Below are positions 37,701-52,700 of a DNA stretch of 64,000 bases, piece after piece (positions within the stretch are counted from its first letter, which is position 1; each line of letters opens with the position of its first letter). The notes under the pieces are model-generated. The model was not told where the DNA came from. It saw only the letters and a program-made list of their open reading frames with translations, and did no database searches. The DNA lies in contig CM053329.1 of the NCBI GenBank assembly GCA_028583605.1, positions 2,108,001 through 2,172,000 of the forward strand, read 5' to 3'. A program made the position numbers and the translations under genes. This stretch comes from Dastarcus helophoroides (taxonomy: Eukaryota > Arthropoda > Insecta > Coleoptera > Bothrideridae).

Positions 37701-40700
37701 CACGGATTACTTTGCATAAATACCTCTGCAATTGCTTCTCAGGAAAACTAAAATAAGTAACCGTTCAGATTGTAATAGTAATATTAATATTATAAATAAA
37801 TAATTTATAACTATTTGGAATGTTTTAATGTTTGGAAACACAATATTGTTGGACCAGTCCGTTCAACCAAAAAAAATATCTTTCTAATTTTACCAGTACA
37901 GCTTTCTATTTTATATTGCATATTGCTACATATCAGTGTTTCCTAAACAGTGGGTCACAACCCGGCAGCGGACCACAAAAATAAAATACCAGGCTGCAGA
38001 ATTGTCTTCATACTCACAAATGATTAGTTCTTTCCAGCATTAAGTTATAATTAAAACATCTTTTAGTGGGTGGCGAAGGGAAAATATTAAAAACAACCGG
38101 GTTAGGGCGAAAAAAGTTTGGGAAACACTGCTATATTTACTTTTAACACTAGTGCGAAAAAACTTTTTCGCACTAGTGTTAAAAGTGTTTTTGTCACGTG
38201 TCATTATAAAAGTCAATTTTTAGTTCACTTATCAATGAACTAAAAATGTCACTTTTAATAACAGTTTTACAAAAAAATATTTATTTCTACTTGCGTCAAT
38301 GGTGTCCTTGATTATTTTTAAAGAAAAAAGTGATACGCCACTGCTTTTTATCAAAACAAGTTTTAATGTCATAAACAAAATTCATTTCTTGATAAAAAGC
38401 TTCCTTTACTTTTTTTGTCTGACGAAAGGTTTCCCATTAAAACAATTACTTAGCTTTAAAAACCCTAATTTTATTTATTTCATGATATGGGTTTATTAAT
38501 TATTAAAAATAATTGCTTTTAAAAAACATGTAAATCTAACTTGTATAACATAAATTTTCATAAAGAAACCACAATGATCAAAGTTCCCTAAAATAAGACA
38601 TTACATTCGAAGTAAAGAATATCAAACGCCCATTAAAATGCAAAGAAATGCATTGTATTTTTTTAATACGAAACCGTTCGTCGGACGAAAAATGTTAAGA
38701 GGGAATTTTTACTAGGAAATAAAATATCTTAATGAAAACCATATTTATTTTGAAAAATAAAACCAGTGGCGTGATTTTTTTTCTTTTTATTTTCTTGATA
38801 AAAATGTTCAAGGACCGTTCATTGTATGAAAAAAAATTGAGGCTGCATTTTTACCAAGAAATGAAGGATGTTTATGAAATTAGTACCTATTTTGAAAAAA
38901 AGCAGGGGTGTACCATTTTTTTCGTTAAGAATACTCGAGGGCATGTTAGCGCAGACGCCGCTGATAGAAGTAGAACAAATATTCTTCCTGCAAAAGGGTG
39001 CTTTTATGCCTAGTTATTATCTACCAAAATTCAACAAAATATTTCAAGAGGTTTTAAAATATTTAAAGAAAAACGAAATTATTGCCCAATTTTCAAGACC
39101 CTGTACCCAAAAAATAAAGCGGTTTCAGACCTAGGTTGATATGACTTTTTTTCTTAAAATGACCTAAGGATTAAGCTCCCTAAATATTAGCATCTTATTC
39201 GAAAACAAATAGTATATGTATACATTATTAATGTAAATTACATATTATTTTCAAAATAACCACCATTAATTTCAGATAGATTCCAAAAAGCGTTATTAAA
39301 AAATAAAACGAATTTTACATTTCATAAATTTATATTCTCTTGAATTTGATTTTTTATTGCTCGATAGATTCCACTTGTTAACTGTAAATAATCCGATGGA
39401 TTCTGGTCTGAACTCCACGTAGGCCAATGAATGGGATCATTTCTTTATATAGGGGGTAATATTTATCATTTAAAAAATCATCACATTATGTTGGTGCCAA
39501 TAAACCCTTCATATATCTATAAGTGGCAATTCATCTGAATAGTCCTTTTATAGAATTTCCAGAGGAGTCTCGATTTTTAATCTTTGACCATTTAGGGTAC
39601 TTCACCGCTCAAATAAGTTTTATTTAAATTTCTGTCAGTTTTACCGACACACTTGCAAAATTAAAGGACCCGTGCCAATGCTGAAAATATTCAACGTCAC
39701 ACTTACGATTTTTAACATATAAAATATAGGGCAGTAAGCTTGTTTCATGTTCTTATCGTAAGCTAACTGGCCTTTGTGAACTTTCCACTGAGGTAGATTA
39801 TGTATATTATGAATATTGCGCAGAACTTTATCACCATCCTGTATGTATTAAGTGGTGAAACAAAATTGCCAATCGAAATCACGTGTTGAAAAACGAATTA
39901 TGGCATTAAGTTTCAAGGACAGTTGTACTAATTTGAATGAACAATATAATATTGCTAATTCAAATTAGTACGATTGCCCTTGATTCTCACTGCGATCATT
40001 ACTTTTTTTTTCCAACCAATCGTCACCTGATTTACATACACGTATACGTATGTGCATAACACGTTTCATCAACTAAATCCAAAAGTTAAAAAGCATGCTT
40101 GTCCATTATTGCGTGCTATGTCTACATTGTTAATACAGTTATATTGAAGCGCATGTGCGATAAGATAATTCATTAAAAACTCACATGCTAGTCTCGCGAG
40201 TTTGATAGTTTAATTACCTTTGTTGTTGATACAAGTCCGCTATTCGAGCTATTTCATTCATTAATTTTATTTGGTTTTACTGGCGAACATATATTAAAAA
40301 ATAGTATATCAAAATTATAATTTTACGCTAGATTAATTTTTTCAAATATAAACGCGACAATGACAGCTAGTCTTGTTTCTGCTGCAGGTTTGACCAAAAA
40401 CGAGTGCTCTTGCGATGATGAAAAGGAGTTTCAACAAAATGGTAAGTGCAGCGTTTTGTATAAATTAAAATGTGTCCAACCAGTACCTAAGTCCATCTGC
40501 ACTGTTCATAATGTTCTCAAAGAAATTTAAAAAATCTTCATATTTTATTTATCACAATATTGTGGACTTTAATATTTTCCACCCCAATGAAATATTTTCG
40601 GTTTTCCCCTTGGGATATTTTTATTTGAAAAGGTTGTCTTTTAAGTCAACAAAAACGTAGGGAGAAGAACAATAGAGTTTAAATTTTTAAATGCAAAATT

Positions 40701-43700
40701 TAAACCGCAGAAGAAGTTTGCTTCTAAGAATTGGCATGTAATAAATTTGCAATAATTAAGATAGTAAAATATTGTATAAAAAACTTTATGACCTTCTGAT
40801 CGCACACCGTTGATGCAGTGCTTCCCAAAAGTAGCGGATAAATTCTATAAAACCACGAAGAAACATATTTCAGAAAAATACTCATTCACGTCTATTTTTA
40901 TTTCTGAAACCTTACTCCCCTAAAAGCCAACAATATCAAATTTAAAAATTCAAATAGTAAAATACCCCTTGCGACACCTTGATTGCTCCATAAAGTGAAC
41001 ACATTAAACGCTCCATATCTTATTTCCAATGCATGTTACATTTTCCAGTTAATTTATTTAAAAGCATGATAGGAAACTAAATATTTGATAAAAATAATAA
41101 ACGCTCTAAAAAAGTAATTTGTGCTCGATATAAAATTCAAGTGCTTATTAATGCAATGAATGTTTGATAAAAATAATAGACGCTCGATAAATGTGATTGA
41201 ATGCTCGATATAAAATTGGGGTATTTGTTAAAATAATAAGGTTTCGATAAAAAATATAGAGATTCGATAAATAAAATAATTGCCTTGTATAAAATTCATA
41301 TGGTTTAAAAAATTAATAAATATTCGCTAAAAAATTATAGAAGTTTGATTAATTTATAGAAATGCTTAGTGATAAATTCTAATGCCCCGTAAATTATTTA
41401 AAATTTCGTAAAAATATTAACTGCTGGACAAAATGATGTTATATAATGAATGTTCAGTATTGAAAAGTGATCGTGAAATAGTACTTCCGCTTCAATAAAG
41501 TCATGATTTATACATAATGTTCAAATGTCCACATAATTTTTCTATTTTTCTTTAATAGAAAAAACCAATGAACACAAAATAAACATTTATTGAAAAAAAA
41601 AGGAAACAAAATAGGTAACAATAAGAAAACAATAAACTCGGTAAGAAGATGGAAAGATTACCTAAAATAAAAAATGTCTTGTACACACGTCAAGGAAATT
41701 GTAATCTATAATTTACCTATTGGAATAATCGAGCGCTTTTAGATTTAGCTGGCCTCCCACGACGTCGCTTAACCCCAATTGGGACTGCTTTTGCTTCAGG
41801 AAGTGGTGTGGTAAGTTTTAACCGTATGGCCACACAAGGTGTTTACAAATCAGCATTTTCAAATAATTCGGACAATCACATTCTCCATTAATCCAGTCAT
41901 CTTGGTCGGGAATTTTTACTGTCCATACCCTAAACGCAACTGTCTTATATTCATCAAATTGTGAAAGTCGAGATTTGTAAACTGTTCAAAATCGTCCAAA
42001 TTCACATCGGTCATACTTTTTGAAGGAATAAGGTGAATCTTGCCCGATGGAGTCGCATTACAAAGAATCTTTTTTTGTGCTTTAACCCACTGATAAGATT
42101 TTGTCCACAAATCTAGATTGATAACCAGTTTTGATTACACTTCTTTTAGTTTAGACGAATAAGTAGTTACGTACACACTCCTTTAGAATCACAGAGAATC
42201 GAGATAGCGGAAACCGTTCTGTTAGAGAATTTTCGTCCTTTATTAATGTGTTGAAAACCTCTAGAACATTGTTAGTGCTAGACTTTTCTTATCAACCACT
42301 TCATACCAATTTCGATTCACCTGTAGCCATTCACTTCCAAAATAACGTAAAAATTCTTTTTACTCTTTCCGTTTTAAAAGAAACATCACAGGTGCTCTAT
42401 CGAATATAGCTTTTCTTAATTGAAGACAATCAATATCTTCCAAAATTAAAGGTATGCTTTCCTTTGGTTGCACAAGTTGATCAGCTTTTTTTCTTACGTT
42501 TTGCTTCATAACGTGGCCGTACTACCAAATACCTGTTTGAAAGCATTTTTTATACTATGTGCATCATCACATATTAGTACCGAAGAATTGATGGTTGTAC
42601 CAACACTGTTTTCCACCCCAGTCTTCAGTGCCTTGAAGGCAAAAAGAAAATTTCAAGTGGCTCATTTGCACAAACGCCACTCCAAAGGTTGTTCCAAACA
42701 CTAATATATGTGGCATCAGCATGGACATGGCAAAGATTTTGTGATTGTCTGATTCAGTTTTTAGTTGATATAAAGAATCGAAAAAAATGGGGATCGCCGT
42801 AATCTATTTGGTGAAATACAATAAAAGCTTTATCTTCATTTTCTGGAACTGGTAAATGCTCCTTTATGAGAATGTCCAAAATCTTTTTTGATTTTATTTT
42901 TGAATCATTATTATTGATCTCCGTTTTAGTATGTCCGTTTATTTCAGCTGTTGTTTTGGACGATATATTTTTGCACGTATGAAGCAATTCCGATCTATAT
43001 AAAACTACATCATCAGTATTTGCAGGATAATATAAATATACACCTGAGGCGCATTGCTCTCCTCGATATTTAACTTCATTGCAACGATAAATTGCACTAA
43101 CGTTGCCCTCTGTATCAATTTACGATAAAAGCTCCAAACACCTGCTTCTTCTACTGATTTTAGAGTTAAGGCCTTGCTGTTAAATACCTGTTCTCTTTTC
43201 CACTTGTTATCAACCTTTTTTCTTCTTTTCCTTTTCTTTGGTTTCTCGAGTACATCACTCCCACTACCCTTTGACGTATTGAGGAATCGCAGTGTCACCC
43301 ATAATAGGTGACGGTTTTAAAAACATTAAACACCTATTTTCTCTGTGCATATTAGCGGTAACTTCTGTAACGGCAAACCCGCTTCGTTTTTCGAGGTTAC
43401 ACAGGTTTGACAGTAAATAAGCGTACTTCATTGCAAATTGATTTAATAGATTTTATATTTATATAAAGTGCAATAGCATAAGGCAAAATATCATTTAATA
43501 GCGAACATAAATTTATCAAGCCTTTATATTTTTATTGAGAGCATATATATTTGATTAAAATACCAACCACAATTTAGCGCGCAAATTTTATATTTTATAA
43601 TGTAATTTTAATAAATATATAAGGCATTTTCTAATATTTTATACTGCGTTTTTAAATTTTTTATCGAGCATTTAGTATTTTTTTAATTTGCAAATTGTAT

Positions 43701-46700
43701 TAAAATACAGAGGTGTATTTACGATCCATTGATAAATCTTGCTATACTGAATGCAATAAAAACCGTGTTTCATAATCGGTTGATAAATAAGAAAGACATT
43801 TGCCAAAATGAGACTTTGCCAGGAGAAGCTATCTCCTCTCAGCTGTGTATACATACATTTCTGTAGTGTCAATTATCCTGAGAGAAGCTATCAGAGACTT
43901 ATCTACACAGCTGATAGGAGATAGCTTCTCTCAGGATAGTTGACACTTATGTCAAAGAGAAAATATATTTTATGATGGAGAGTACGGAATAAAGGATCTA
44001 GTGTATACGCACCATCAATCTAGTCACTAGGGCTTGTTGGACATTGTCTACCGTTTATGAGAAAATAGAACTGATTTCTTGGTGGATCATTTCCTTTAAT
44101 ACCGCAATATTTTCAGGTTCATTAAAACAAACTCAATATCTTAATTTAGTCACTGCTCACTTTCTACCGAACAACTGAGAGATGATAATTTCGATTATGA
44201 ATGATATTTCATATTTCAAATTGTCCAAGAAGTGAGATATCATTCAACAACTCGATGCAACTGCGCACTTCTACTGAGATCGATCATTCATTTTAGAGCG
44301 ATTATCAGTGCAATGGAATATGAAATATGAACTATCATGGCTTGAACTTCGAATGAGATCTGAGTGAGTAATCATTCAGTATTCATATTCCATATTCCGA
44401 AATATAGCGACATTTGTTTTTGACATCTCAAAAAATAAGACATCATTCATTTCGATATGATTGTATTGTTTATAATGGTCAATGCAGTGTGTCTCACCTG
44501 GAATCGCCGGAATCGATATCTGACAAAGTACTCATCCAAAAAATTTGAAAATTTAACAACTTAGCAAAGTCGACAAGACCAACACAACTAAAATATTCGC
44601 AAAGTTGTAATAGTTCCACACCCTATATATTTTTTTATTTTTGGATTTTATTTGATATTTTAAGGCCACTTTAGATAACAAATATTGTTCCTAAAATTAA
44701 TAGTTTTTGAGGTCATTGAATTTTTATTAAAAAAATGACAGATGTAAGGCCTCCGAAATTCTTTGTATCTTTTTCCAGAAACCAAATATTTATTTCGTAT
44801 TTGGTAGGTAAGTAGAACACATGAGAAGCTATCTTTCACAACTGTCATAAGTTAAAAAACATTATACTGAGTGTAGAATTCAGGTCTACATATTTTGGTA
44901 AATTCAAACAACGATAACTTTGTTATCTCTAATGGAACACCCTATATATTTTTAGCCTATCTTGTGTAGATTTTAGTTATCTTTCACCTAATATTAGCTT
45001 TCTAAGGTTGCTCCTACAACTTTTAGAAATAATTGCAATTTTTTACCTTTTTAGCCATTTCACATTAAATGAACTCTTATCGGGTCGTATATCAGTAACG
45101 TTATGAATAGAAATAATCTCTATCAAAAATTATACTGTTTGGAAACCATTTGCCAAATTATTTATAGTTTATTTTATAGTATGTGCATCTGCATATTTTG
45201 GTAAATTCAAACAGCGATAACTTTGTTATGTCAAATGGAACATCCTATATTTTTTTTTACCTATCTAGTGCAGATTTAAATTATCTTTCAACTAACATAG
45301 GATTGCGAGAGTTTCTTTTACAACTTTTAAAAATAATTGCAATTTAAACTTTTTTTTATTTCACAGTCATTGAATTCTTATTGAGTAGCATATCAGTGAC
45401 ATAATAAGTAAAAAAAATGTAATGTACTTATAAAAAAAGAAACAATCGATATCGTCAATTGAATTATGAAACAATCCTTCAAATAATTTATAGTAGTTTA
45501 TAGAGTGTAATTGAAGCTAAAATTAAAACGTGACTAGTCGACATAATTGACAATAGTATTTCTCTAACACTATTATAGAAACTGCACATTCTATGATTAA
45601 AAATTGTGTTGGAACAAATGGCATTCCAGCACTCGTTCATCAGATCATCAGAAGCCGTTTAGGTTCATTTTAGGGCGGAATATTAAGTAATTTGTTTTTG
45701 TTGTTTGGTTACATGTAAGAATTAAGGTATTTATCGAAAGTCGCGCGTTTCAAATTTGTAATCTATTTTGAAGATTTTTATGAACATTAAGGGGTTTTTC
45801 TATAATCTTCTTAGAGAAAGTATAGTCTACAACACGTTTGGAATGGCATATTCAACACTCGCGAAACCGTAATCCTGCCTTTTGGCTCGTGTAGAATATG
45901 CGCCATTCCACAACTTGTGGTAGAATATACTATTTGACGTTTTTATTATCAACAACAGATTTTCTTCCATCTGATTTCTCTTTGACGAAAATTGTGAGAT
46001 TTTCTACCATTCGCTTTACCGGATTTCATGGGGGCTTTACCTTATCTGGATATCGAACGACAAATTTACCACTGCAGCACATGTTTGTAATATTACTTTC
46101 TTACATCGATATAAAATAATAACCAATTTAAAATAATCCTCATTACTAAAAAAGATGGTCAGGCATGTTTTCATTTTAACTTCACTGCACACAATAAACT
46201 AATTTGACAAATGGTTTCCTGACAGTTTAGTAGTCGATAGAGATTATTTTTACTTATAACGTCACTGATATGCGACCCGATAATAGTTCATTTAATGTGA
46301 AATGGGAAAATAGAAGTAAAAAATTGGAATTATTTCTAAAATGTGTAACAGCAATATTTCCATTTAACATAAAGTTATCGCTGTTTGAATTTATCAAGAT
46401 ATTCCGACATGAATTCAACACTAAGTATAATGGTTATGAACCTATATGACAATTATGCAAGATAGCTTTGAATGTTTTCTATTTACGTACTAAATATGAA
46501 ATTAATATCTGGTTTTTGGAAAAAGATACTAAGAATTTTGTGGGACCTCAGTTATCTCTAAAACTATTAATTTTAAGAACAATGTTTGTTATCCAGAGTG
46601 GCCTTAAAATATCAAATAAAATGCAAAAATATATAGGGTGTTTCGTTTAAAATAACAAAATAGGTGTCAATTTCCGGTTATACCGGTTATACTTTGTTCA

Positions 46701-49700
46701 GTAGTAAACATCTCGTCAGCTAAATGTCCCTGCGCTATTTATGCAATTTATATTTCTAAGGCAAATTTAATTTTAGTACCTTATATTTATGGTGTATTTG
46801 TATAGTTTCTGGCCCTTCAGACGTCTCACATTAATTATTGAACATCAAAGATGATTGTTCTTAAAAGATGGACAGTTCTAAACAATAACACGATTGGCAT
46901 AGTTTTCATAATTATTTTATGCTTTTTGTTGAAGAAATCTGTACCTTTACACTGCAATGAGAAGTTTATAATTGCAAAAACCCAGGTAATAGTCAATAAT
47001 TCCGAAACATCTGAAGAATAATAAACATTTAAGAGGAACAAAAAATAATCGATTGACATGGGAAATTACGTTGATATTCCCAATTAACTATAACTATAAC
47101 TAATTAAAATATGTAACTGACTTTACACGCTGCTGACCTTGAAAGAAGTATCTAGTGATTTAGTGATTGCTCATTGGAAAAATACACAATTCCTGAACCT
47201 GTTTTTGGAATATTTAACGGAATTAACTAGCACTACACTATTCTACCGAGACTAAAATTCCAACGATGACATTTTTGCAATACTTTTTTTTCGTCTTGTT
47301 TAAAATTGTAATTCCGACATATTTTTCTTGCGACACTGAACCAGGCATATAGAATCTTCTTTTAAATAATTTGGAAAGTAAGCAATGAACAGTTATGCTG
47401 ATTAGGACCTGGTAAGGAGGTAAGAAATCCTTCAGCCAAATAGTTATCTAGATTAAAATGTATCAGGAAGTATTTGATTTGAGAGTAAAGATACCAAATA
47501 AGAAATAATTACGAATCACTTCAGGTTATGCCTTAGTGTCTGAAATCGATCAAATGTTGAAAATAAATACACTCTCGTTATTTGTTTCAAGTCATGTTTT
47601 GTACCCATTTTTTACTTGCTTCAGTAACAACGGCATCGCCCTCAAACTTTGTTCTCATACGATATGGACATCATATCCGCTCTTTCTACTTACTACTATT
47701 TTCGTCGGGGATTACTTTTTTCACAAATCCAGATCCTTATATCCTCAGTTTCATTTAGCTTTTGTTAAAGAATCACAGTCTCTTAAAAGTTTCCCCAAAC
47801 ATCGCTTGCATTAGATCTCATTGTCAGATCTCAGTTAGTCAATCGGAGTTTGAGACTGAACACTCACTCCAGAACACTAAAAACTATCTCAAAGAACGTA
47901 ATGATAAATGTAAATAAGAAAGATAAGTTTTAACGTTGTGGCCTTTTTTTTCTCTTGAACCTTATCAAAAACTGAATATATTAAGGTTTTTCAGCTCTAC
48001 TTTTTCGTATGTGATGTCAGAATTGAAAACAATGATGCATAACAACGCAAAGAGGACACCAGTGCGATATTTAGGAATATGATAAATGTTTCTAATTGGG
48101 CAATAAGACTATCCATGATTGAATACAACCGCAGTGTTTATTTCTCACTAGGATTTAAGTTTTTTATAGCCTTAAAAAATATTTCTTTATTTGTCTTTAT
48201 TGTCATCTCTATTTATGAATATATTTTGTAAAGTTGTAAAATAATGAGAATTTTGAGCTGTACTGACGCTTGATACTTTATAGTCATAAAAATATAATAT
48301 CTGTCCAAAGCTGACGAAGATGCCCACATCGTTGTACCGGAATGGAGGTTGCAAAAAGTACAATCTCCTATCGAATTAAAACATGATGAAAGCAATGCCT
48401 ATGATCATTTTGAACCTTTGGAGTTCCATGGACATTGGGATCAAGGTGGAACAGCTACATTCACTAATAATGGTTTCACAGGTACTAGTAAAATAAAATA
48501 TTCCATGCTAATTTCGTTAAATCTACAAATTACAGCTCAGCTAAGATTTCATGACAGAGAGCTACCGCTTCTTATGGGTGGACCACTGCATGAAGACCAG
48601 TATGTATTTGAACAACTTCATTTTCATTGGAGCGATGACGATCATAGTGGATGTGAACATATTTTTGAGGGAAAAGCGTAAGTTAAACAAACAGTATCTT
48701 AGAAATCGATTAATCTTGTTTAATTTTAAAGGTATTCTATGGAAGCGCATGCTGTTCATTACAACAAAAAATATGGTAGCTTTAAGGAAGCAGCAGATAA
48801 ACATGACGGACTTGCAGTGGTTGCTTTTTTTATCCATGCCACAGATGACGACGAACATCCATGCTTTAACAAAATCACAGAAGCAGTCAAGAAAATTGTT
48901 AAAATAAATTCCACTACAGAAGTTGCCTCAGGTAAGATGGAAAATGATTTCGTAGTATGTGTTAAAAGTGTACAGGATTTCTCCATATAATTTGCCACTT
49001 TATTAGAAATTTAATTAAAAAATACTGAAAATTTTCTAAATTTTTAAAAATCTTTAACCATACCAAAAAGACAATTGGAAAAGAGCAGAATTCTATCGAT
49101 TTAAGCAGAACGCCCTGTACATTATTACTTTTTCAAAGTCCTCGTGTTTTTACTATTCCAAATATATAAATAAGTCTATATTTAGACTTTTCTTTTCTTA
49201 AGTTATTTAAATAAATTCGTAACCAAAAACACGATTGAGTTAAATTGTCTTCAAATTTACATAAGTATACATTCAAATTCAAATATGCTGCAGGAAACGT
49301 CATAATTAGGCATGGGAAAATTGCTTTGTTTCAATTCATGGGTCACTAACAAGATAGATAAACTAATATTTTTTGATATGTTTGTCTTAAATAGCTGGAA
49401 AAAAGATAGTGAAAATACAGATTTATTATGTATTTTTGGAACCAGAGAAATAGGAGAATTTAAAAAAGATAATATATAGGGTCTAGTGTTAAAAAACCAA
49501 TCTTTATAGAATTCCGCAAATTTGCCATTGCCAAATTTTTGTTTGGTTGTTAGATTAAAAAAATTTAGGCAAAATCTTGCAATTTTCGTGTTAGAAACTT
49601 TTCTATGTTCTATTAAATAGAGGTGTAGAATGGCGGCAAATTATACGAAAAACCCTGCACATACATATCTGACTTAACAGAGACCCTTAATTAACTGATT

Positions 49701-52700
49701 TAAAAGTAGAACCTAATAACAGATCCAAATGACATGAAATGGTGCACATTGTGGCTTTAATTTAAGGGTATTTAAACCTAAAGTAGGCGCGCCATGTTTT
49801 GTAACACGATAAGGCGTGCGCGGTCTCACAGACCACATCTAAAATTAGCTGTTAGTTTTTAACATTTTTTGGTTCTATAATGCAATATGGTATCTTGGTA
49901 TATTTATTGATAAAATTAAATTACAAATTATGCACAGCTTTCACATATAAACAAAAAATTTAGCCAAATTCAAAATTCAACCTTATGTACGAATTTCGGA
50001 ACTTAATTTTCAATAATATTATATTTAGAAGTCCAAAAATAATTTTTATTTAGACAAATCTTGTTTGCAAATTCTCTCTACTGACTTATTTTCAAGCAAA
50101 AATCAATTTATATCCAGGACTATAATGACATAACAATTTAACATGCGTCGGCAGACGCGGTATCACATAATATAAATAGCTACAACTTATAAAAATGAAC
50201 ATATAATAGATCATTTGACCCAGCATCACCTTTGTGGTGTTATGATACTCAGCTAAACCCAAAATGAGCATCATTGGCAAACAAATTATTGAAATATAAA
50301 GTAATAAATAGAAGTGCAGTCTGAGAGACCTTGCGTGCCTAACGGCGCATTAACTAGTTAGAAAAATATCAATAACTATTGAATGTAAATGATGCAAAAT
50401 TAAATTCTCTTACGGTGGATAGCTTCTCTCAGGATAGTTGATACTTATGTCAGAGAGCAATGTACGGAATAAAATGTCTAATCTAAACGCACCCTTACTA
50501 ATTTTTGAAACTTCTGTCTGTTTCAGACTGCCTAACTTGGATAAAAGATGAAGCCCAATGCAAAGGTTATTACACGTACCAAGGCTCTTTAACAACAGAA
50601 CCTTATACTGAAAGTGTGACCTGGATTCTATATACAGTTCCTATTCATGTTTCTCGAAAGCAGGTAAGTCATAACTTACATCATGTTGTTAAGTGACGGG
50701 TGTCCCATTGTCTGTACTTTTCGGGGACATATTGGAGTTACTATTAAAGATAGAGCGATTTTTATTTAAATGTCACTTTTTGGCCAAATGAAAATGTTCA
50801 GGGTCAAATTTATTATTTTTTGTGCACAACGGGAATAACCACCTCTTAAAATGGGCTTACACCGAATTTTATCAAAAATTTTAAGTAATAACTAGAGACC
50901 GGATTTTAAGCACAATCAAATAAGGTAAGAAGGTAAGTAAAATGTTAAATTAGGCAAAAACGAACAGTTAAAAGCACCGAAAAATCAAAATACTCTAAAA
51001 AGGGCATTAAAAGATTTATTGACAATTTTAAACATTACCTTTTTTCCAACTACAAATTAAATATCTCTCAATATTTTCCACCGTCAAATTTGTGGGTTTT
51101 GATGGCAACGAATACTCGTAATTTAAAAAGGTTTTCGAGACATCATTGGGAAACGAGCTATTGCTTTCATCATTAGTGTGAATGTAGCCGAAGTCTTTAA
51201 TTTTTTAAACATATTGATATTTTAAAACAATTAACGTTTTCTTTAATATTATCTATTTTAGGGAGAAGAAAATAATGAAGCAAATTTTTCCTCCGTATAT
51301 TTTTGAAACAAAAGAATTACGAAAATTCACAATAAATTAATTTATCAAGAGTTCTAATAAAAAATATTTACACTAGATTTTTTTACAACTATTATTATTA
51401 TTAATGGCGAATGTGGTATGTACCTTGCATAACATCAGGTTTTTTGCATTTAATTGAAACGAACACAATATTTTTACTGGAGAAAAAAAAGTTTGCTGTG
51501 ATATAATTTAAATTATTAAAAAATTTTTTCAACATCTACAATTACACGATTTTTTTAAACAATGTGTTGAATTGGGGCACTTTCTCTTTTTTGATCTATT
51601 TTTCACACACAAGTGCACTTACGCAAAGTAGTTCAAAGATAAATCAGAAAACTAATATTCTTCTGATAATTTTATCATTTATCCAAACATCTGTTTTTAC
51701 GAGTACTTGGAAATTAAAATAAATAAACAACCGGCGATTGTAAATTGCAGCAGATATTTCTCCATCTATAAAAATTGCAGCGGGCGCACGTCAGGTATAT
51801 TATGAAGGGCATGTAAATTGCGGCGGAATTAAAAATGTCCCCTATTGAGTTTCTAAACGACAATAATAAGACGGTTGCTAGAGAAATCCTCTATTTTTCA
51901 CTTACAGTAGAACAATATGTAATTTTAAATCGTATATGCGTGATTACCATATAAATTGATTTTTCAAAATCTGTCACCATTTTAGATGGTTTTAAATAAA
52001 AATTTTGTTCATTGCATATCTCTACAATTTCTTAAATGCATTTCTTGTATGATGAAATGTTTTCTTTTAATAGCCAGAAAAGAATTGGCACGTAGTGTCC
52101 ATTTTTAAATGAATGGATAGAAAAAGCTGTTTAAAAACATGTGGGCAATATGAACGAGTAGTTAGGTAAGAAAAAACTATTAAATGCTGTGTTTGTGAAG
52201 TTTGCGTAGGGTTGACACCCGGTAAATTTTTTTTAGGCCTTAACACTATTTTTAAATGCTATTTTTCAACCAAACCAAAAGAATATAGAACAAAACATAA
52301 TCTAATAAACATTTAAATGTTACCGCTGGTGACACAGTAGCCCCGTGTGACAAAGTAGCCCCGGTTTACGAAATATTTTACCAGTGCAACTTTTCAGAGT
52401 ACACACCCACTCACTCATTTTTTCTAAAATTAAACTATTTTTGTTTGTTAATAACAAAGAAAATATATTTTCAGGGCGTAAATTATTAAGGTCAAATTTA
52501 GGATTTATTTCTAACACAATTCCTAGTTTCCAAGACATGTAATTAGCAAATCATATAGTCATTAGCCCCTACCAGGGCCTAGACTCCCGCAATTTATCTG
52601 GTTTGAAATAACTACCTAAATTTAACCGCCGCAATTTACATCTGCCTCTTCAATTCAGTTGTCCTGCGCCACAAAAGCAAGCAAAATTTTAAATGGGCTG

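Noticed and set aside
38671..38700. GAAACCGTTCGTCGGACGAAAAA as a further hammerhead
   Set aside because: No CUGANGA core in place and no matching stem I; only the GAAAC word is shared.
40441..48310. An exon with the usual NGPxxW segment of carbonic anhydrases
   Set aside because: No phase-compatible open stretch with this motif was found; exon 2 joins exon 3 directly in phase.
48562..48998. Minus-strand frames over the carbonic anhydrase exons
   Set aside because: Shadows; the plus strand has the zinc-site motifs and proper splice sites.
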